Source of the DNA: Achromobacter marplatensis
GTDB taxonomy: Bacteria > Pseudomonadota > Gammaproteobacteria > Burkholderiales > Burkholderiaceae_B
Length of the DNA stretch: 53,257 nucleotides
Direction of reading: 5' to 3'
Assembly: GCF_002209535.1 (NCBI RefSeq)
Contig: NZ_NJIG01000026.1
Span: 1-53,257 of the forward strand
Notes under the pieces: model-generated
The model's input: the letters and a program-made list of their open reading frames with translations, nothing else
Told to the model about the DNA's origin: nothing
The model's database searches: none
Part shown: one piece after another, positions 27,153 to 35,238 of the stretch
Position numbering within the stretch: the first letter of the stretch is position 1
Layout: the number at the start of each line of letters is the position of its first letter
Position numbers and translations under genes: made by a program

Positions 27153-28574
27153 TCAGCTCCGCTTCAGGATCTTGGCGTACTTCTTGTAGAGCGCATCCCA
27201 GCGGGCGCGCAGTTCGGTGGCGACCTGCGCCGGCGTCTTGGACCCCTTGATGAGCATGTCCTGGGCGATCATCTCGTGCATGCCGGTATCCCATTCCTGA
27301 TACCAGGGCGCCTTCAGGATGTGGGCGGCGACGGCTTTCTCGCGGCCTTGGAAGAGCCACTGGTAGACCTGTTCGGCCTGGGGCGGGTACATCCATTTCA
27401 TGATGGCCGCCTTGCTGTCCGCGTCGCGGTACAGCTCGGGGAACGGCACTTCCAGATTGGCCTTGGCGATCCAGTTCTTGTGCGTGGTCAGCTGGCCCGC
27501 CTTGTCGCGGTATCCGAAGTACTTCACCAGTTCCCACAGCGCGGCCTGCTCGGCGTCCGTGCGCTTGCGGGTCGACATGCACAGCAGCGCATGGCCCACC
27601 AGCACCGTATCGTGCGTGGCGCCCGGCACGACGGGGTTGTAGCTGGAGTACGCGGCGATCTGGCTCTTGGCAGGATCGTTGTAGTTGAAGCTGTAGTAGT
27701 CGATGTTCAGGTGGAAGGCGTGCTGGCCCTTCATCCATGAACTGGACGTCTCGGTGCCGGACCAGGTCAGCACGGCGCGCTGCACCAGCTCGTCGTCCCA
27801 CCAGCGCTTCCAGTCCGTCAGGACTTTGACCAGCGGCGTGTCGCCGCCGAAAGTGGCGCGCAGGTCGTCGTCGACGAAGCGTTCGCCTTCGGCAAAGCAC
27901 TGCGCGATCAGGGCCCAGGGCAGGCCGGTCCAGGCGTTGTACCAGGGCATCAGCATGGGGTGCTCGGACAAGCCCTTTTTCTTGATCTCGCGGGCCTGCT
28001 TCTCGACCGTGGCCCAATCCTGCGGATAGTCCGCCGCGTTGGCGGTGCCGCCGAATCCGGCTTCGCCCAGCATCTTCTCATTGCGGAACAGTGCGAACGG
28101 GCCGCCGTTGTAATACGTCAGGCCCAGGTAGCGGCCGTCGGTGGCGCGGGCATCATCCACGATGCCGGGGAACATCTGCTTCTGGATGTCGGCCAGGCCG
28201 GGCATGTCGTCAATCGGGCGGATCCAGCCTGCCGCGTACCAGCGCGACGCCTGGCCGCGTTGCGCGTAGAACATGTCCAGCGGCGCCTTGGCGGCCAACT
28301 GGGTTTCCAGCACCGCGGCGTAGTCGCCGGGAATGGGCGACAGGTTCACCTGCACGCCGCTTTCCTGCGTGAAGCGCGCCGCGCCTTGCTGCACGATTTC
28401 ACTGCCCCACGGCCAGAAGGCGAAGGTCAGCGGCGAGGGCGCCTGGGCCAGGGCCTGCAGGGGCCAGGCGCCTGCTGCCAGACCGGCGGCGCCGGCCAGG
28501 CCTGCAGCGCTGCGCAACAGGAAGTCGCGGCGGGCGGGATCCGCCTGGCCTTCAAAGGGTGAACGCTGGGGCAT
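27153..28574 (-). CDS. ABC transporter substrate-binding protein, family 1 type, Tat-like signal
   Basis: Periplasmic receptor of the CUT1 importer, 473 residues, first gene of the operon. The N-terminus carries a twin-arginine-like motif (ARRDFLLRS) and a hydrophobic core ending LQALAQA near residue 45, suggesting Tat export of a folded protein. The mature chain starts LTFAFWPWGSE and shows family-1 binding-protein features such as DMFYAQRG and a late KYFGYRDKAGQL. AGGAAG lies 8 bases before the ATG, giving a good ribosome-binding site. The palindrome 28641-28656 is 66 bases upstream. The gene spacing to the ATPase is one base. The ligand is not evident; the operon enzymes suggest an N-acylated D-amino acid or related compound. 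Confidence 0.88.
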   Translation of the reverse strand: MPQRSPFEGQADPARRDFLLRSAAGLAGAAGLAAGAWPLQALAQAPSPLTFAFWPWGSEIVQQGAARFTQESGVQVNLSPIPGDYAAVLETQLAAKAPLDMFYAQRGQASRWYAAGWIRPIDDMPGLADIQKQMFPGIVDDARATDGRYLGLTYYNGGPFALFRNEKMLGEAGFGGTANAADYPQDWATVEKQAREIKKKGLSEHPMLMPWYNAWTGLPWALIAQCFAEGERFVDDDLRATFGGDTPLVKVLTDWKRWWDDELVQRAVLTWSGTETSSSWMKGQHAFHLNIDYYSFNYNDPAKSQIAAYSSYNPVVPGATHDTVLVGHALLCMSTRKRTDAEQAALWELVKYFGYRDKAGQLTTHKNWIAKANLEVPFPELYRDADSKAAIMKWMYPPQAEQVYQWLFQGREKAVAAHILKAPWYQEWDTGMHEMIAQDMLIKGSKTPAQVATELRARWDALYKKYAKILKRS

Positions 28575-28640
28575 GCTGGACTTCCTTGCGGTTGAGAAGA
28601 CAACAAAGAGAGGGTGCAGCGAAGACGTGTGGTCGGTGTT

Positions 28641-28656
28641 GTGACCATGTGGTCAC
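28641..28656. promoter_or_regulatory. 16-bp palindromic operator, copy 2
   Basis: Identical to 18637-18652 (GTGACCATGTGGTCAC). It lies 66 bases before the start of the minus-strand importer and D-amino-acid operon. Upstream on the minus strand are TTGCTG and an AATATC/TATCTT stretch that could be a weak promoter, which I could not assign with confidence. The flanking bases differ from copy 1, so conservation is limited to the palindrome. The rest of 28575-28777 has only short GC-rich hairpins. Confidence 0.75.
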
Positions 28657-28777
28657 ATTCCGGATTCAAGATATTGCTTCGGGAGGGCCGGCAGCAAGGG
28701 GGGAGTTTCCCTAGGAGGGCGGGAGAGGGTGCGCCGACGGCGGGTGCCGCCGGCGTGTCGTCAACGGGCCTGTCGAC

Positions 28778-30196
28778 TTACAGCCCGATGGACTTCAGGT
28801 CGGGGTGGCGGCGATGCCAGTCGGTCACGGCCTGGAAGGCCATGCCGATCTTGCCGAGCGTGCCTTCGGCATTCGGCTTGCCCAGCAGTTGCACGCCCAG
28901 CGGCAGGCCGCCGGCGGTGAAGCCGGCCGGCAGCGCCAGTCCGGATGCGTTGACGTAGTTGCCCGCGCGGGTGAAGGCGGCCAGCGGCGTGGCGGCCTCG
29001 TCCACGTCGGCCAGCAGGCGGGCGCCAAACGGCGCGCAGGGCGTCAGCACGGCATCGATGTCGCGCATCCATGCCAGCCATGCCTGGCGTGCCTGCGCGT
29101 GCGCCTGCAACGCGGCGATGTAGTCGGCGGCGGACACGCCCTTTCCGGACAGCACGCGGGCGCGCACATATTGGCCGATGGGCTGCGCCGCGTCTTCGAT
29201 GTATTCGCGGTGCATGGCGTAGGCCTCGGCGGCGATGATCTGGCCGTTGCGCAGCATCATCTCGCGGAAGTCGAAGGGGAAGGGCGTTTCGGCCACTTCG
29301 GCGCCCAGGTCGACGAGCACGCGGCGCGCGTCATCCAGGGCAGACAGGGCGTCGGCATCCACGGCGATGGGATGCTGCGACGGCGGCATCAGCGCGATGC
29401 GGATGCCGCGCAACGGTTGCGCGCCTGTGGCGGGTTCCTGGATCTGGAAGGTGGGCAGGCCTTGCGTCAGCGGATCCTGAACATCCGGCCCGGCCATCAG
29501 CGCGGTCAGCAGCATCGCATCGCGGGTGTCGCGCGTGAGCGGACCGATGGAGTCCAGCGTGGTCGACAGCGCCACCGCGCCATGAAGGCTGATCAGCCCG
29601 CGCGTGGTCTTCAAACCCGTGATGCCGTTCAACGCGGCGGGAATCCGCACCGAGCCGCCGGTGTCCGACCCCAGCGCGGCCGGCGCCAGGCCGGCCGCGA
29701 CGGCTACGCCGGATCCGCTGGACGAGCCGCCTGGAATGCGCGACGCCTGCAAATCCCAAGGGTTGCGCGGCGTGCCCATGACGGGGTTCGTGCCCCAGCC
29801 GCCGAACGCGAATTCGACCATGTGGGTTTTGCCCAGCATCACCATGCCGGCGTCCAGCAGGCGCGTCACCGCGGTGGCCGTGACGCTGCTGCGGCGCTCG
29901 CGCCAGGCCTCGGAACCTGCGGTGGTGACCTGGCCCTGGATGTCGCACAGGTCCTTGGCGGCCACCGGCACGCCGTCCAGCGGGCTGAGCAGGCCATAGC
30001 CGGCGCGGCGGCGCGCATCGGCGGCTTCGGCCAGGCGCAAGGCGCCGGCGCTGTCCACGCTGACATACGCGCCCAGCGCCGGATTGGCCTGGGCGATGCG
30101 GTCCAGGAAGTGCTGCGTCAATTCCACCGAGCTGTAGCGGCCTTTGGCCAGGCCGTCGGCCAGCTCGCCGAGCGTGGCAAATGCAATTTCAGACAT
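28778..30196 (-). CDS. amidase (amidase signature family)
   Basis: Cytoplasmic Ser-cisSer-Lys amidohydrolase of 472 residues, normal for the family, which also includes the GatA subunit. The catalytic Lys is in GVPVAAKDLCDI near residue 80. The signature region is PGGSSSGSGVAVAAGLAP followed by GSDTGGSVRIPAA (residues about 155-185), holding the cis-Ser and nucleophile Ser. No GatB or GatC gene accompanies it, so a catabolic amidase is more likely than tRNA amidation. It is read in the same direction as the upstream solute receptor, 62 bases away with a strong hairpin between. Together with the Liv permease genes it suggests uptake and hydrolysis of an amide; the substrate is unknown. Confidence 0.9.
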   Translation of the reverse strand: MSEIAFATLGELADGLAKGRYSSVELTQHFLDRIAQANPALGAYVSVDSAGALRLAEAADARRRAGYGLLSPLDGVPVAAKDLCDIQGQVTTAGSEAWRERRSSVTATAVTRLLDAGMVMLGKTHMVEFAFGGWGTNPVMGTPRNPWDLQASRIPGGSSSGSGVAVAAGLAPAALGSDTGGSVRIPAALNGITGLKTTRGLISLHGAVALSTTLDSIGPLTRDTRDAMLLTALMAGPDVQDPLTQGLPTFQIQEPATGAQPLRGIRIALMPPSQHPIAVDADALSALDDARRVLVDLGAEVAETPFPFDFREMMLRNGQIIAAEAYAMHREYIEDAAQPIGQYVRARVLSGKGVSAADYIAALQAHAQARQAWLAWMRDIDAVLTPCAPFGARLLADVDEAATPLAAFTRAGNYVNASGLALPAGFTAGGLPLGVQLLGKPNAEGTLGKIGMAFQAVTDWHRRHPDLKSIGL

Positions 30197-30215
30197 GTTT
30201 TCCTCAGGTTGGGGG

Positions 30216-30244
30216 GCCGGCCGTGCGGGGCGCGCACGGCCGGC
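30216..30244 (-). promoter_or_regulatory. 12-bp perfect stem-loop between receptor and amidase genes
   Basis: GCCGGCCGTGCG (30216-30227), five-base loop, and its exact complement (30233-30244). On the minus-strand transcript it lies after the receptor stop and before the amidase start. There is no T-tract. Such stems often stabilise the upstream receptor mRNA or partly terminate, giving more receptor than downstream product. Confidence 0.5.
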
Positions 30245-30258
30245 TGTGCAAAGCGCGA

Positions 30259-31491
30259 CTAGCGTTTGGTCCAGTCAGGGGCGGGGTAAACGGGTTTCGT
30301 CGTGGCCACGTCCGCGGGCCACACGGGCACCATGCCCTTGCCCGGCAGCAACTGCACCACCGGGAAGGGCATCAGCAGCTGCTTGCCCGTGTCGTCGATG
30401 GCGTAGGGGCCGGCCATGACCGTGATCTTGCCGGACAGGTCCATCGACGCCTGCTTGAGCGCCGCGGCGTCCGTGGAGCCGGCCTTCTTCACGACCTCTT
30501 CCGTGACCGCGCCCGCGCCGTAGGCCAGCGCCGTCTGGAAATCGGGCGGGAACTCGGCCTTGGGAAAGCGCTGGTCGTAGGCGGCCGCGAACTGTTCGCG
30601 GCTCATGCCGGCGTTGACGTTCCAGTTGATCGCGGGGTGGTAGTTGGTATGGCTGTAGATGTAGTTCGCATCCGCGCCGATGGCCTGGAACTGCGGGGTC
30701 GACGCATACACCATGAACACGTACGGGAAGTTGATGTCCAGCTGCTTCATCTGGCGCGTCATGCTGATCAGGTCGCCCTCATAGGACGTCGGCACCAGTG
30801 CTTCGGCGCCTGCGGCGCGCGCCTTTTGCAGGATGGTGCTGAAGTCCTTCTGGCCCTTCGGGTACTTCTCGAACATCACGACCTGCATGCCGTTCTTCGT
30901 GGCCTGTTCGCGGCCGCCTTCAGCCAGGCCGGCCGGGAACGGTTCGTCGGAATACAGCAGCGCCACCTTCTTCACGCCCTGGTTGGCCGCCAGCTCCATG
31001 TTGGCGCGCAGCATCGCGGACACCGGCATCTGGGTGCCCGACACCATGTTCTTGAATCCCTGCTTGTACAGGTCGTCGCTGGCGGCGGACCAGACCATCA
31101 TGTATTTGCCCAGCCGCTCGGTGACGGTGGCGGCCGCGGCCGTCAGCGTGGAGCCAAAAGGCGCAAACACCAGATCCACTTTTTCATCGACAATCAGGCG
31201 TTCGTAGACACGCGTGACCATCTGCTTGTCGCTGCGGTCATCCAGCTTGACCAGCTCGACAGGGTATTTCTTGCCCTTCACCTCGATACCGCCACGGCGA
31301 TTGACGTCTTCCACCCACAGTTCCACGCCCCGGACGCCGGATTGCGAGGCCAGGGCGAAGCTGCCCGTGGACGAGACCGTCATGCCCACCCGGATCTTGT
31401 CCGAGGTTTGGGCGGTGCCGGTAGCGGGCGTCAAGGCGGCGATGGCCATGGCCAGCGCCGGTAAGCGGAACAACCAGGATTTAGCGAACAT
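30259..31491 (-). CDS. branched-chain-amide/amino-acid-type ABC substrate-binding protein (LivK-like)
   Basis: Periplasmic type I binding protein of 410 residues. A signal peptide ends near residue 27 (GTAQ). The mature chain begins KIRVGMTVSSTGSFALASQ, the standard opening of Peripla_BP_6/LivK receptors, and PVELVKLDDRSDKQMVTRVYE follows in line with the family. Its partner permeases and ATPases are on the other strand at 32626-35979, separated by the divergent LysR gene, so the importer is split across a divergent promoter. Amidase-linked receptors of this kind include amide and urea sensors/binders, but the ligand cannot be read here. The palindrome 31559-31581 lies 68-90 bases upstream. 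Confidence 0.9.
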   Translation of the reverse strand: MFAKSWLFRLPALAMAIAALTPATGTAQTSDKIRVGMTVSSTGSFALASQSGVRGVELWVEDVNRRGGIEVKGKKYPVELVKLDDRSDKQMVTRVYERLIVDEKVDLVFAPFGSTLTAAAATVTERLGKYMMVWSAASDDLYKQGFKNMVSGTQMPVSAMLRANMELAANQGVKKVALLYSDEPFPAGLAEGGREQATKNGMQVVMFEKYPKGQKDFSTILQKARAAGAEALVPTSYEGDLISMTRQMKQLDINFPYVFMVYASTPQFQAIGADANYIYSHTNYHPAINWNVNAGMSREQFAAAYDQRFPKAEFPPDFQTALAYGAGAVTEEVVKKAGSTDAAALKQASMDLSGKITVMAGPYAIDDTGKQLLMPFPVVQLLPGKGMVPVWPADVATTKPVYPAPDWTKR

Positions 31492-31558
31492 GGGATGTCT
31501 CCAATCGTTATAGATTTGGGGGCCTCGCCCCGCCGCGAAGCAGGGACCCAGAACCCGG

Positions 31559-31581
31559 TATTGGGCAATAATTGCCCAATA
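31559..31581. promoter_or_regulatory. 23-bp palindrome, probable LysR-family operator
   Basis: Arms TATTGGGCAAT (31559-31569) and its exact complement (31571-31581) around a single central A. It contains the LysR-type T-N11-A pattern. It lies in the 130-base gap between the receptor gene (minus) and the divergent LysR gene (plus), 41 bases before the LysR start, the standard place for an autoregulatory and activating site. Confidence 0.75.
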
Positions 31582-31621
31582 CGCGACAAAGCGTATAACA
31601 AATAGGCATGGAGCGCACGCC

Positions 31622-32536
31622 TTGAATAAATTGAATTACCGGCAGACGGAAATGCTGTGGGCCATCGTCATGGCCGGGTCGATCAGCGGCGCGGCCCGCT
31701 TGCTGAACATTTCGCAGCCGGCCGTCAGCCGGATGCTGGCCCAGACCGAGAAGAGCATGGGCGTGACGCTGTTCGAGCGGGTGCGCGGGCGGCTGCGCCC
31801 TACCTCGCAAGTGCACAGCCTGTTTGAGGAAATCGAAAAAACGCAGCGCATGATGCAGCGGGTCAATGACCTGGCCGATGCGCTTTCCGAGCATGGCACG
31901 GGCGTGCTGCGCCTGGCTTCCATTCCCAGCCTGGCGCAATTCCTGGTGCCGCGCGCGGTGGCCCGTTTCCAGCAGCGCCATCCGGAGCTGCTGCTGCGGC
32001 TGAATACCTCGGTCCTGCCCAGCCTGATTTCCGACGTGCTGCAGGGCGAGGCCGAGCTGGGGCTGGTGGTCATGCAGGCGGACCATCCCTTCCTGACCTC
32101 GCAGCCGCTGCATGTGGGGCGCATGGTGGCGGCCATCCCCAGGGGGCATCCGCTGGCGGGGCAGGCGTCCGTCAGTCTGGCGGATCTTTCCCCGCATCCG
32201 CATATCGTGGTGGGCACCCGCATGCCCTTCGGCATGCTCGTGCTGGGCGCGTTCGAGCAGGCCGGGCTGCCGTGCCGCATGTGTGCCGACGTGCCCTGGA
32301 GCCAGCTTGCGTGCGCGCTCGTCAATGCCGGGGTGGGGATCGCCATCGTGGATGAATTCACGGTCATGCAGAACACCATGCCGGACGTGGTGATCGTGCC
32401 GCTGCAAGAGCGCATTCCCCTGAATATCTCGGCCGTCTACGCCAGCAACCGGGAGCCGTCGCAGATCGCCTTGCGCTTCATCGACGAGCTGCGCGGGGTG
32501 CTGGCCGAGGCGTTTCCAGACCCGGATAAGGGTTAG
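31622..32536 (+). CDS. LysR-family transcriptional regulator
   Basis: A 304-residue LysR-type regulator. The N-terminal winged helix reads MAGSISGAARLLNISQPAVS (about residues 17-36), followed by LFERVRGRLRPT. The C-terminal effector domain has periplasmic-binding-protein folds, with VLRLASIPSLAQFLVPRAV near its start. The start is TTG at 31622, supported by GGAG at 31610-31613 eight bases upstream and a family-typical N-terminus. It diverges from the receptor/amidase pair and precedes livMHGF, so it probably regulates both sides in response to the imported compound. Confidence 0.92.
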   Translation: MNKLNYRQTEMLWAIVMAGSISGAARLLNISQPAVSRMLAQTEKSMGVTLFERVRGRLRPTSQVHSLFEEIEKTQRMMQRVNDLADALSEHGTGVLRLASIPSLAQFLVPRAVARFQQRHPELLLRLNTSVLPSLISDVLQGEAELGLVVMQADHPFLTSQPLHVGRMVAAIPRGHPLAGQASVSLADLSPHPHIVVGTRMPFGMLVLGAFEQAGLPCRMCADVPWSQLACALVNAGVGIAIVDEFTVMQNTMPDVVIVPLQERIPLNISAVYASNREPSQIALRFIDELRGVLAEAFPDPDKG

Positions 32537-32544
32537 TCCTTAAC

Positions 32545-32573
32545 TTGCAGTTATGGTTTGAACTGTTCATAAT
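32545..32573 (+). promoter_or_regulatory. sigma70-type promoter of the first liv permease operon
   Basis: -35 TTGCAG (32545-32550), a 17-base spacer, and -10 CATAAT (32568-32573), 52 bases before the livM-like ATG and just after the LysR stop. It would let the permease operon be transcribed independently of lysR. A short inverted repeat, TTATG/CATAA, overlaps it. Confidence 0.55.
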
Positions 32574-32625
32574 CGCCTCCAAATAGAGCGGCCATCCAAC
32601 CCGAGACGGCCCGGAGGAAGACATC

Positions 32626-33618
32626 ATGAGCAGCAGTCCCGCCCTGGCGGCGGGCGCGGCTTCGCATCGCGCGCAGGATCTGCGCGCCGTGCAGTTGCGC
32701 ACCCGCATCGCAGTGACCCTCTTCGCCGCGCTGGCCGCCGGCCTGGCCGTGATTCCGATGGCGACCTCGAACATCTCGTTCGCGTTCTACCTGATGCTGT
32801 GGATCACCATGGCCAGCGCCATGAACATCTGCGTGGGCTTCACGGGCTATCTGCCGTTCGGCTATGTGGTGTTCTATGGCGTGGGCTCCTACGCCACCGG
32901 CATCTGCTACAAGATCATGGGCTGGCCCATCCTGCCGTCGCTATTGGCCGCCGGCGGCGTGGGTCTGGCGATCGCGCTGCTGCTGGCGCCCACGCTGCGC
33001 CTGCGCGGCGTGTATTTCGGCATCGTGAGCCTGGCGCTGGCCACCATCGTCAAGCTGGTCATTTCCGACCTGCCCCAGTCGTTCACCGGCGGCAGCATGG
33101 GCATCATCCTGTCGCGCGCCAACAATCCCACGCACAGCTACTACGCCATGCTGATCGTCATGGGCGCCACGCTGGCAACCGTCACCTGGCTGTCGGTATC
33201 GCGGCTGGGCCGCGCGCTCAAGGCCATCCGTGACGATGACGGCGCGGCCGCCTGCGTGGGCATCCACGTCCCCAACACTCGCCTGAAGGCCTGGCTGCTG
33301 GCCGCCTTGTTTCCTGCGCTGGCCGGCGGCATCGAGGCCTGGTACACGAACGTCGTCGACCCGGAATACGCCTTCAACGTGCTGATCACCGCCAAGAGCA
33401 TCATCTACGCGATGGCGGGGGGCTTCGGCACCATCCTCGGCCCCGTGGTCGGAACGCTGGCGCTGGTGGGCATCGACCACATGATCTGGCAGAAATTCCC
33501 GGTGGTGAACCTGCTGCTGCTGGGCCTCATCATCGTCCTGCTGATGTTGTTCCTGCCCCGCGGCATCATCGGCAGCCTGATCAAACGCAAGCCGCAACTG
33601 CGCCGCTACATCGCCTGA
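32626..33618 (+). CDS. Liv-type ABC transporter permease (LivM-like)
   Basis: Inner-membrane permease of 330 residues, with roughly 8-10 helices after a 35-residue polar N-terminus. The family pattern shows in MASAMNICVGFTGYLPFGYV near residue 62 (LivM's NLxxGxxGxxSxG region), LRLRGVYFGIVSLALATIV near 125, and GRALKAIRDDDGAAACVG near 195, the cytoplasmic coupling segment. GGAGG at 32612-32616 precedes the ATG well. First gene of a four-gene operon in the order M-H-G-F, ten bases or so from the next, whereas the second Liv system in this window runs H-M-G-F. Confidence 0.9.
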   Translation: MSSSPALAAGAASHRAQDLRAVQLRTRIAVTLFAALAAGLAVIPMATSNISFAFYLMLWITMASAMNICVGFTGYLPFGYVVFYGVGSYATGICYKIMGWPILPSLLAAGGVGLAIALLLAPTLRLRGVYFGIVSLALATIVKLVISDLPQSFTGGSMGIILSRANNPTHSYYAMLIVMGATLATVTWLSVSRLGRALKAIRDDDGAAACVGIHVPNTRLKAWLLAALFPALAGGIEAWYTNVVDPEYAFNVLITAKSIIYAMAGGFGTILGPVVGTLALVGIDHMIWQKFPVVNLLLLGLIIVLLMLFLPRGIIGSLIKRKPQLRRYIA

Positions 33619-33627
33619 GGACCCGCC

Positions 33628-34509
33628 ATGACCGGACTGCTTATCCAAGGCCTGATCAACGGCCTGATCCTCGGCGCCATCTACGGCCTGATCGGCGTGG
33701 GCCTGAACGTCGTCTTCGGCGTGCTGCGGGTGGTGAATTTCGCGCACGGCGAATTCCTGGTGCTGGGCGCGTATTTCGCCTTCTACCTGATGGAATACGC
33801 GGGCATCAACCCGCTGGTGGCGCTGCCGCTGGCGTTCGTGGCGTTCTTCCTGGCCGGCTACCTGCTGTACTTCGTCCTGATCCCGCGGCTGTCCAAGGCG
33901 GACGATCCCGAGATCAGTTCGCTGCTGCTGATGTTCGGCGTGTCCATCATGCTGGGTGCGCTCATGCTGCTGGCGTTCGATGCCGACGCGCGCTCGCTGC
34001 CCTACGAGATCGAACCCGTCTTCCTGAAGTTCGGCCCGGTCCTGATCCCGACCGTGCGGCTGCTGGCGCTTGCCATCGCGCTGGCGATCATCGCCGCGCT
34101 GACGGTGTTCCTGTACCGCACGCAGCTGGGCAAGGCGCTGCGCGCCATCATCATGAACCGCGACGCGGTCCGCATCGTGGGTATCAATGCCGAGCGGCTG
34201 TCGGCCGTGGCGTTCGGGCTGGGCGTGGGCCTGGCTGCCGCCAGCGGCGTGCTGGTGGCCATGGTGTTCCCGGCGTTCTCGCCGTTCATGGGCAACGACT
34301 ACACGCTGATTGGCTTCATCGTCATCGTGCTGGGCGGCTTGGGCCATCCGGTGGGGGCGCTGGTCGGGGCGCTGCTGTTCGGCATCACCGAACAGGTGTC
34401 CGTGGTGTTCTTCAGCCCCTCCATCGCCACCATCTGCGGTTTTGCGCTGATGGTCGCCACGATCTTCATCCGGCCCAGCGGCTTGTTCGGCCGCCAGGCG
34501 CTGCGTTAA
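33628..34509 (+). CDS. Liv-type ABC transporter permease (LivH-like)
   Basis: Second membrane subunit of the first Liv importer, 293 residues. The N-terminus GLINGLILGAIYGLIGVGLN and the following VVNFAHGEFLVLGAY are the LivH signature (NxAHGxxxxxGAY). The coupling segment is GKALRAIIMNRDAVRIVGIN near residue 170, and FIVIVLGGLGHPVGALVGA near 230 is the conserved late helix. It lies nine bases after the LivM-like gene and 20 before the first ATPase gene. Confidence 0.92.
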   Translation: MTGLLIQGLINGLILGAIYGLIGVGLNVVFGVLRVVNFAHGEFLVLGAYFAFYLMEYAGINPLVALPLAFVAFFLAGYLLYFVLIPRLSKADDPEISSLLLMFGVSIMLGALMLLAFDADARSLPYEIEPVFLKFGPVLIPTVRLLALAIALAIIAALTVFLYRTQLGKALRAIIMNRDAVRIVGINAERLSAVAFGLGVGLAAASGVLVAMVFPAFSPFMGNDYTLIGFIVIVLGGLGHPVGALVGALLFGITEQVSVVFFSPSIATICGFALMVATIFIRPSGLFGRQALR

Positions 34510-34529
34510 CAGCCCCGGGAGACGGACGC

Positions 34530-35237
34530 ATGTTGAAAGTCACGAATCTCAAGAAGCGCTTTGGCGGCCTGGTGGCGTTGCAGGGCGTGGACCTGGAGGT
34601 GCCCAAGGGGTCCATCCTGGGCATCATCGGCATGAACGGCTCAGGCAAGACCACGATGCTCAACTGCATCAACGGCATCTACACGCCGGACGAAGGCCGC
34701 ATCGAACTGGACGGCCGCGAGATCGGCGGGTGGCAGGTCCATGAAGTGGCCCGGTTGGGCGTGGGCCGCACCTTCCAGGTGCCGCGCATCTTCCGCCAGC
34801 TCAGCCTGCTGGACAACCTGGACGTGGCGCAGCAGCAAGCGGGCCGCAGCGCGGACGAGCGCTACGCGCAATCCGAATACTGGCTGCACAAGGTCGAGCT
34901 GCACCGACTGCGGCACAACTACGCCGAAGAATTGTCGGGCGGACAGCAAAAGCTCGTGGAACTGGCGCGCATCATGGTCGCGCGGCCGAAAGTCGTGCTG
35001 CTGGACGAACCGTTCGCCGGGGTGAATCCCGCGCTGGCGCAGCTGCTGATCTCGGTGATCCGCGAACTGCCCACCGAGCACGATTGTTCGGTGGTGCTGG
35101 TCTCGCACGACCTGACCTCCATCTACCAGCTGTCCCACCACATCATCGTCATGAACGAAGGCGCCATCCTGAGCCAGGGCAACGCCGATCACGTGCGCGC
35201 CGACCCGCGGGTGGTCGAAGCCTATCTGGGAGCCTGA
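34530..35237 (+). CDS. Liv-type ABC transporter ATPase (LivG-like)
   Basis: Cytoplasmic ATPase of 235 residues. Walker A GMNGSGKTT (about 35), signature LSGGQQKLVELARIM (about 135), Walker B VVLLDEPFAGVNP, and switch His in VLVSHDLTSIYQLS. The AGVNP after Walker B is a LivG-type feature. It lies 20 bases after the LivH-like gene and one base before the second ATPase gene, with which it should form a heterodimer powering the importer. Confidence 0.92.
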   Translation: MLKVTNLKKRFGGLVALQGVDLEVPKGSILGIIGMNGSGKTTMLNCINGIYTPDEGRIELDGREIGGWQVHEVARLGVGRTFQVPRIFRQLSLLDNLDVAQQQAGRSADERYAQSEYWLHKVELHRLRHNYAEELSGGQQKLVELARIMVARPKVVLLDEPFAGVNPALAQLLISVIRELPTEHDCSVVLVSHDLTSIYQLSHHIIVMNEGAILSQGNADHVRADPRVVEAYLGA

Positions 35238-35238
35238 C

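Noticed and set aside
28641..28656. Chance recurrence of a short palindrome
   Set aside because: A 16-base exact match is very unlikely twice in 53 kb at two matched upstream positions around a TetR gene, so I kept it as an operator.
28778..30196. GatA subunit of the tRNA amidotransferase
   Set aside because: No gatB or gatC nearby and the gene lies in a transport locus with a solute receptor, favouring a catabolic amidase.
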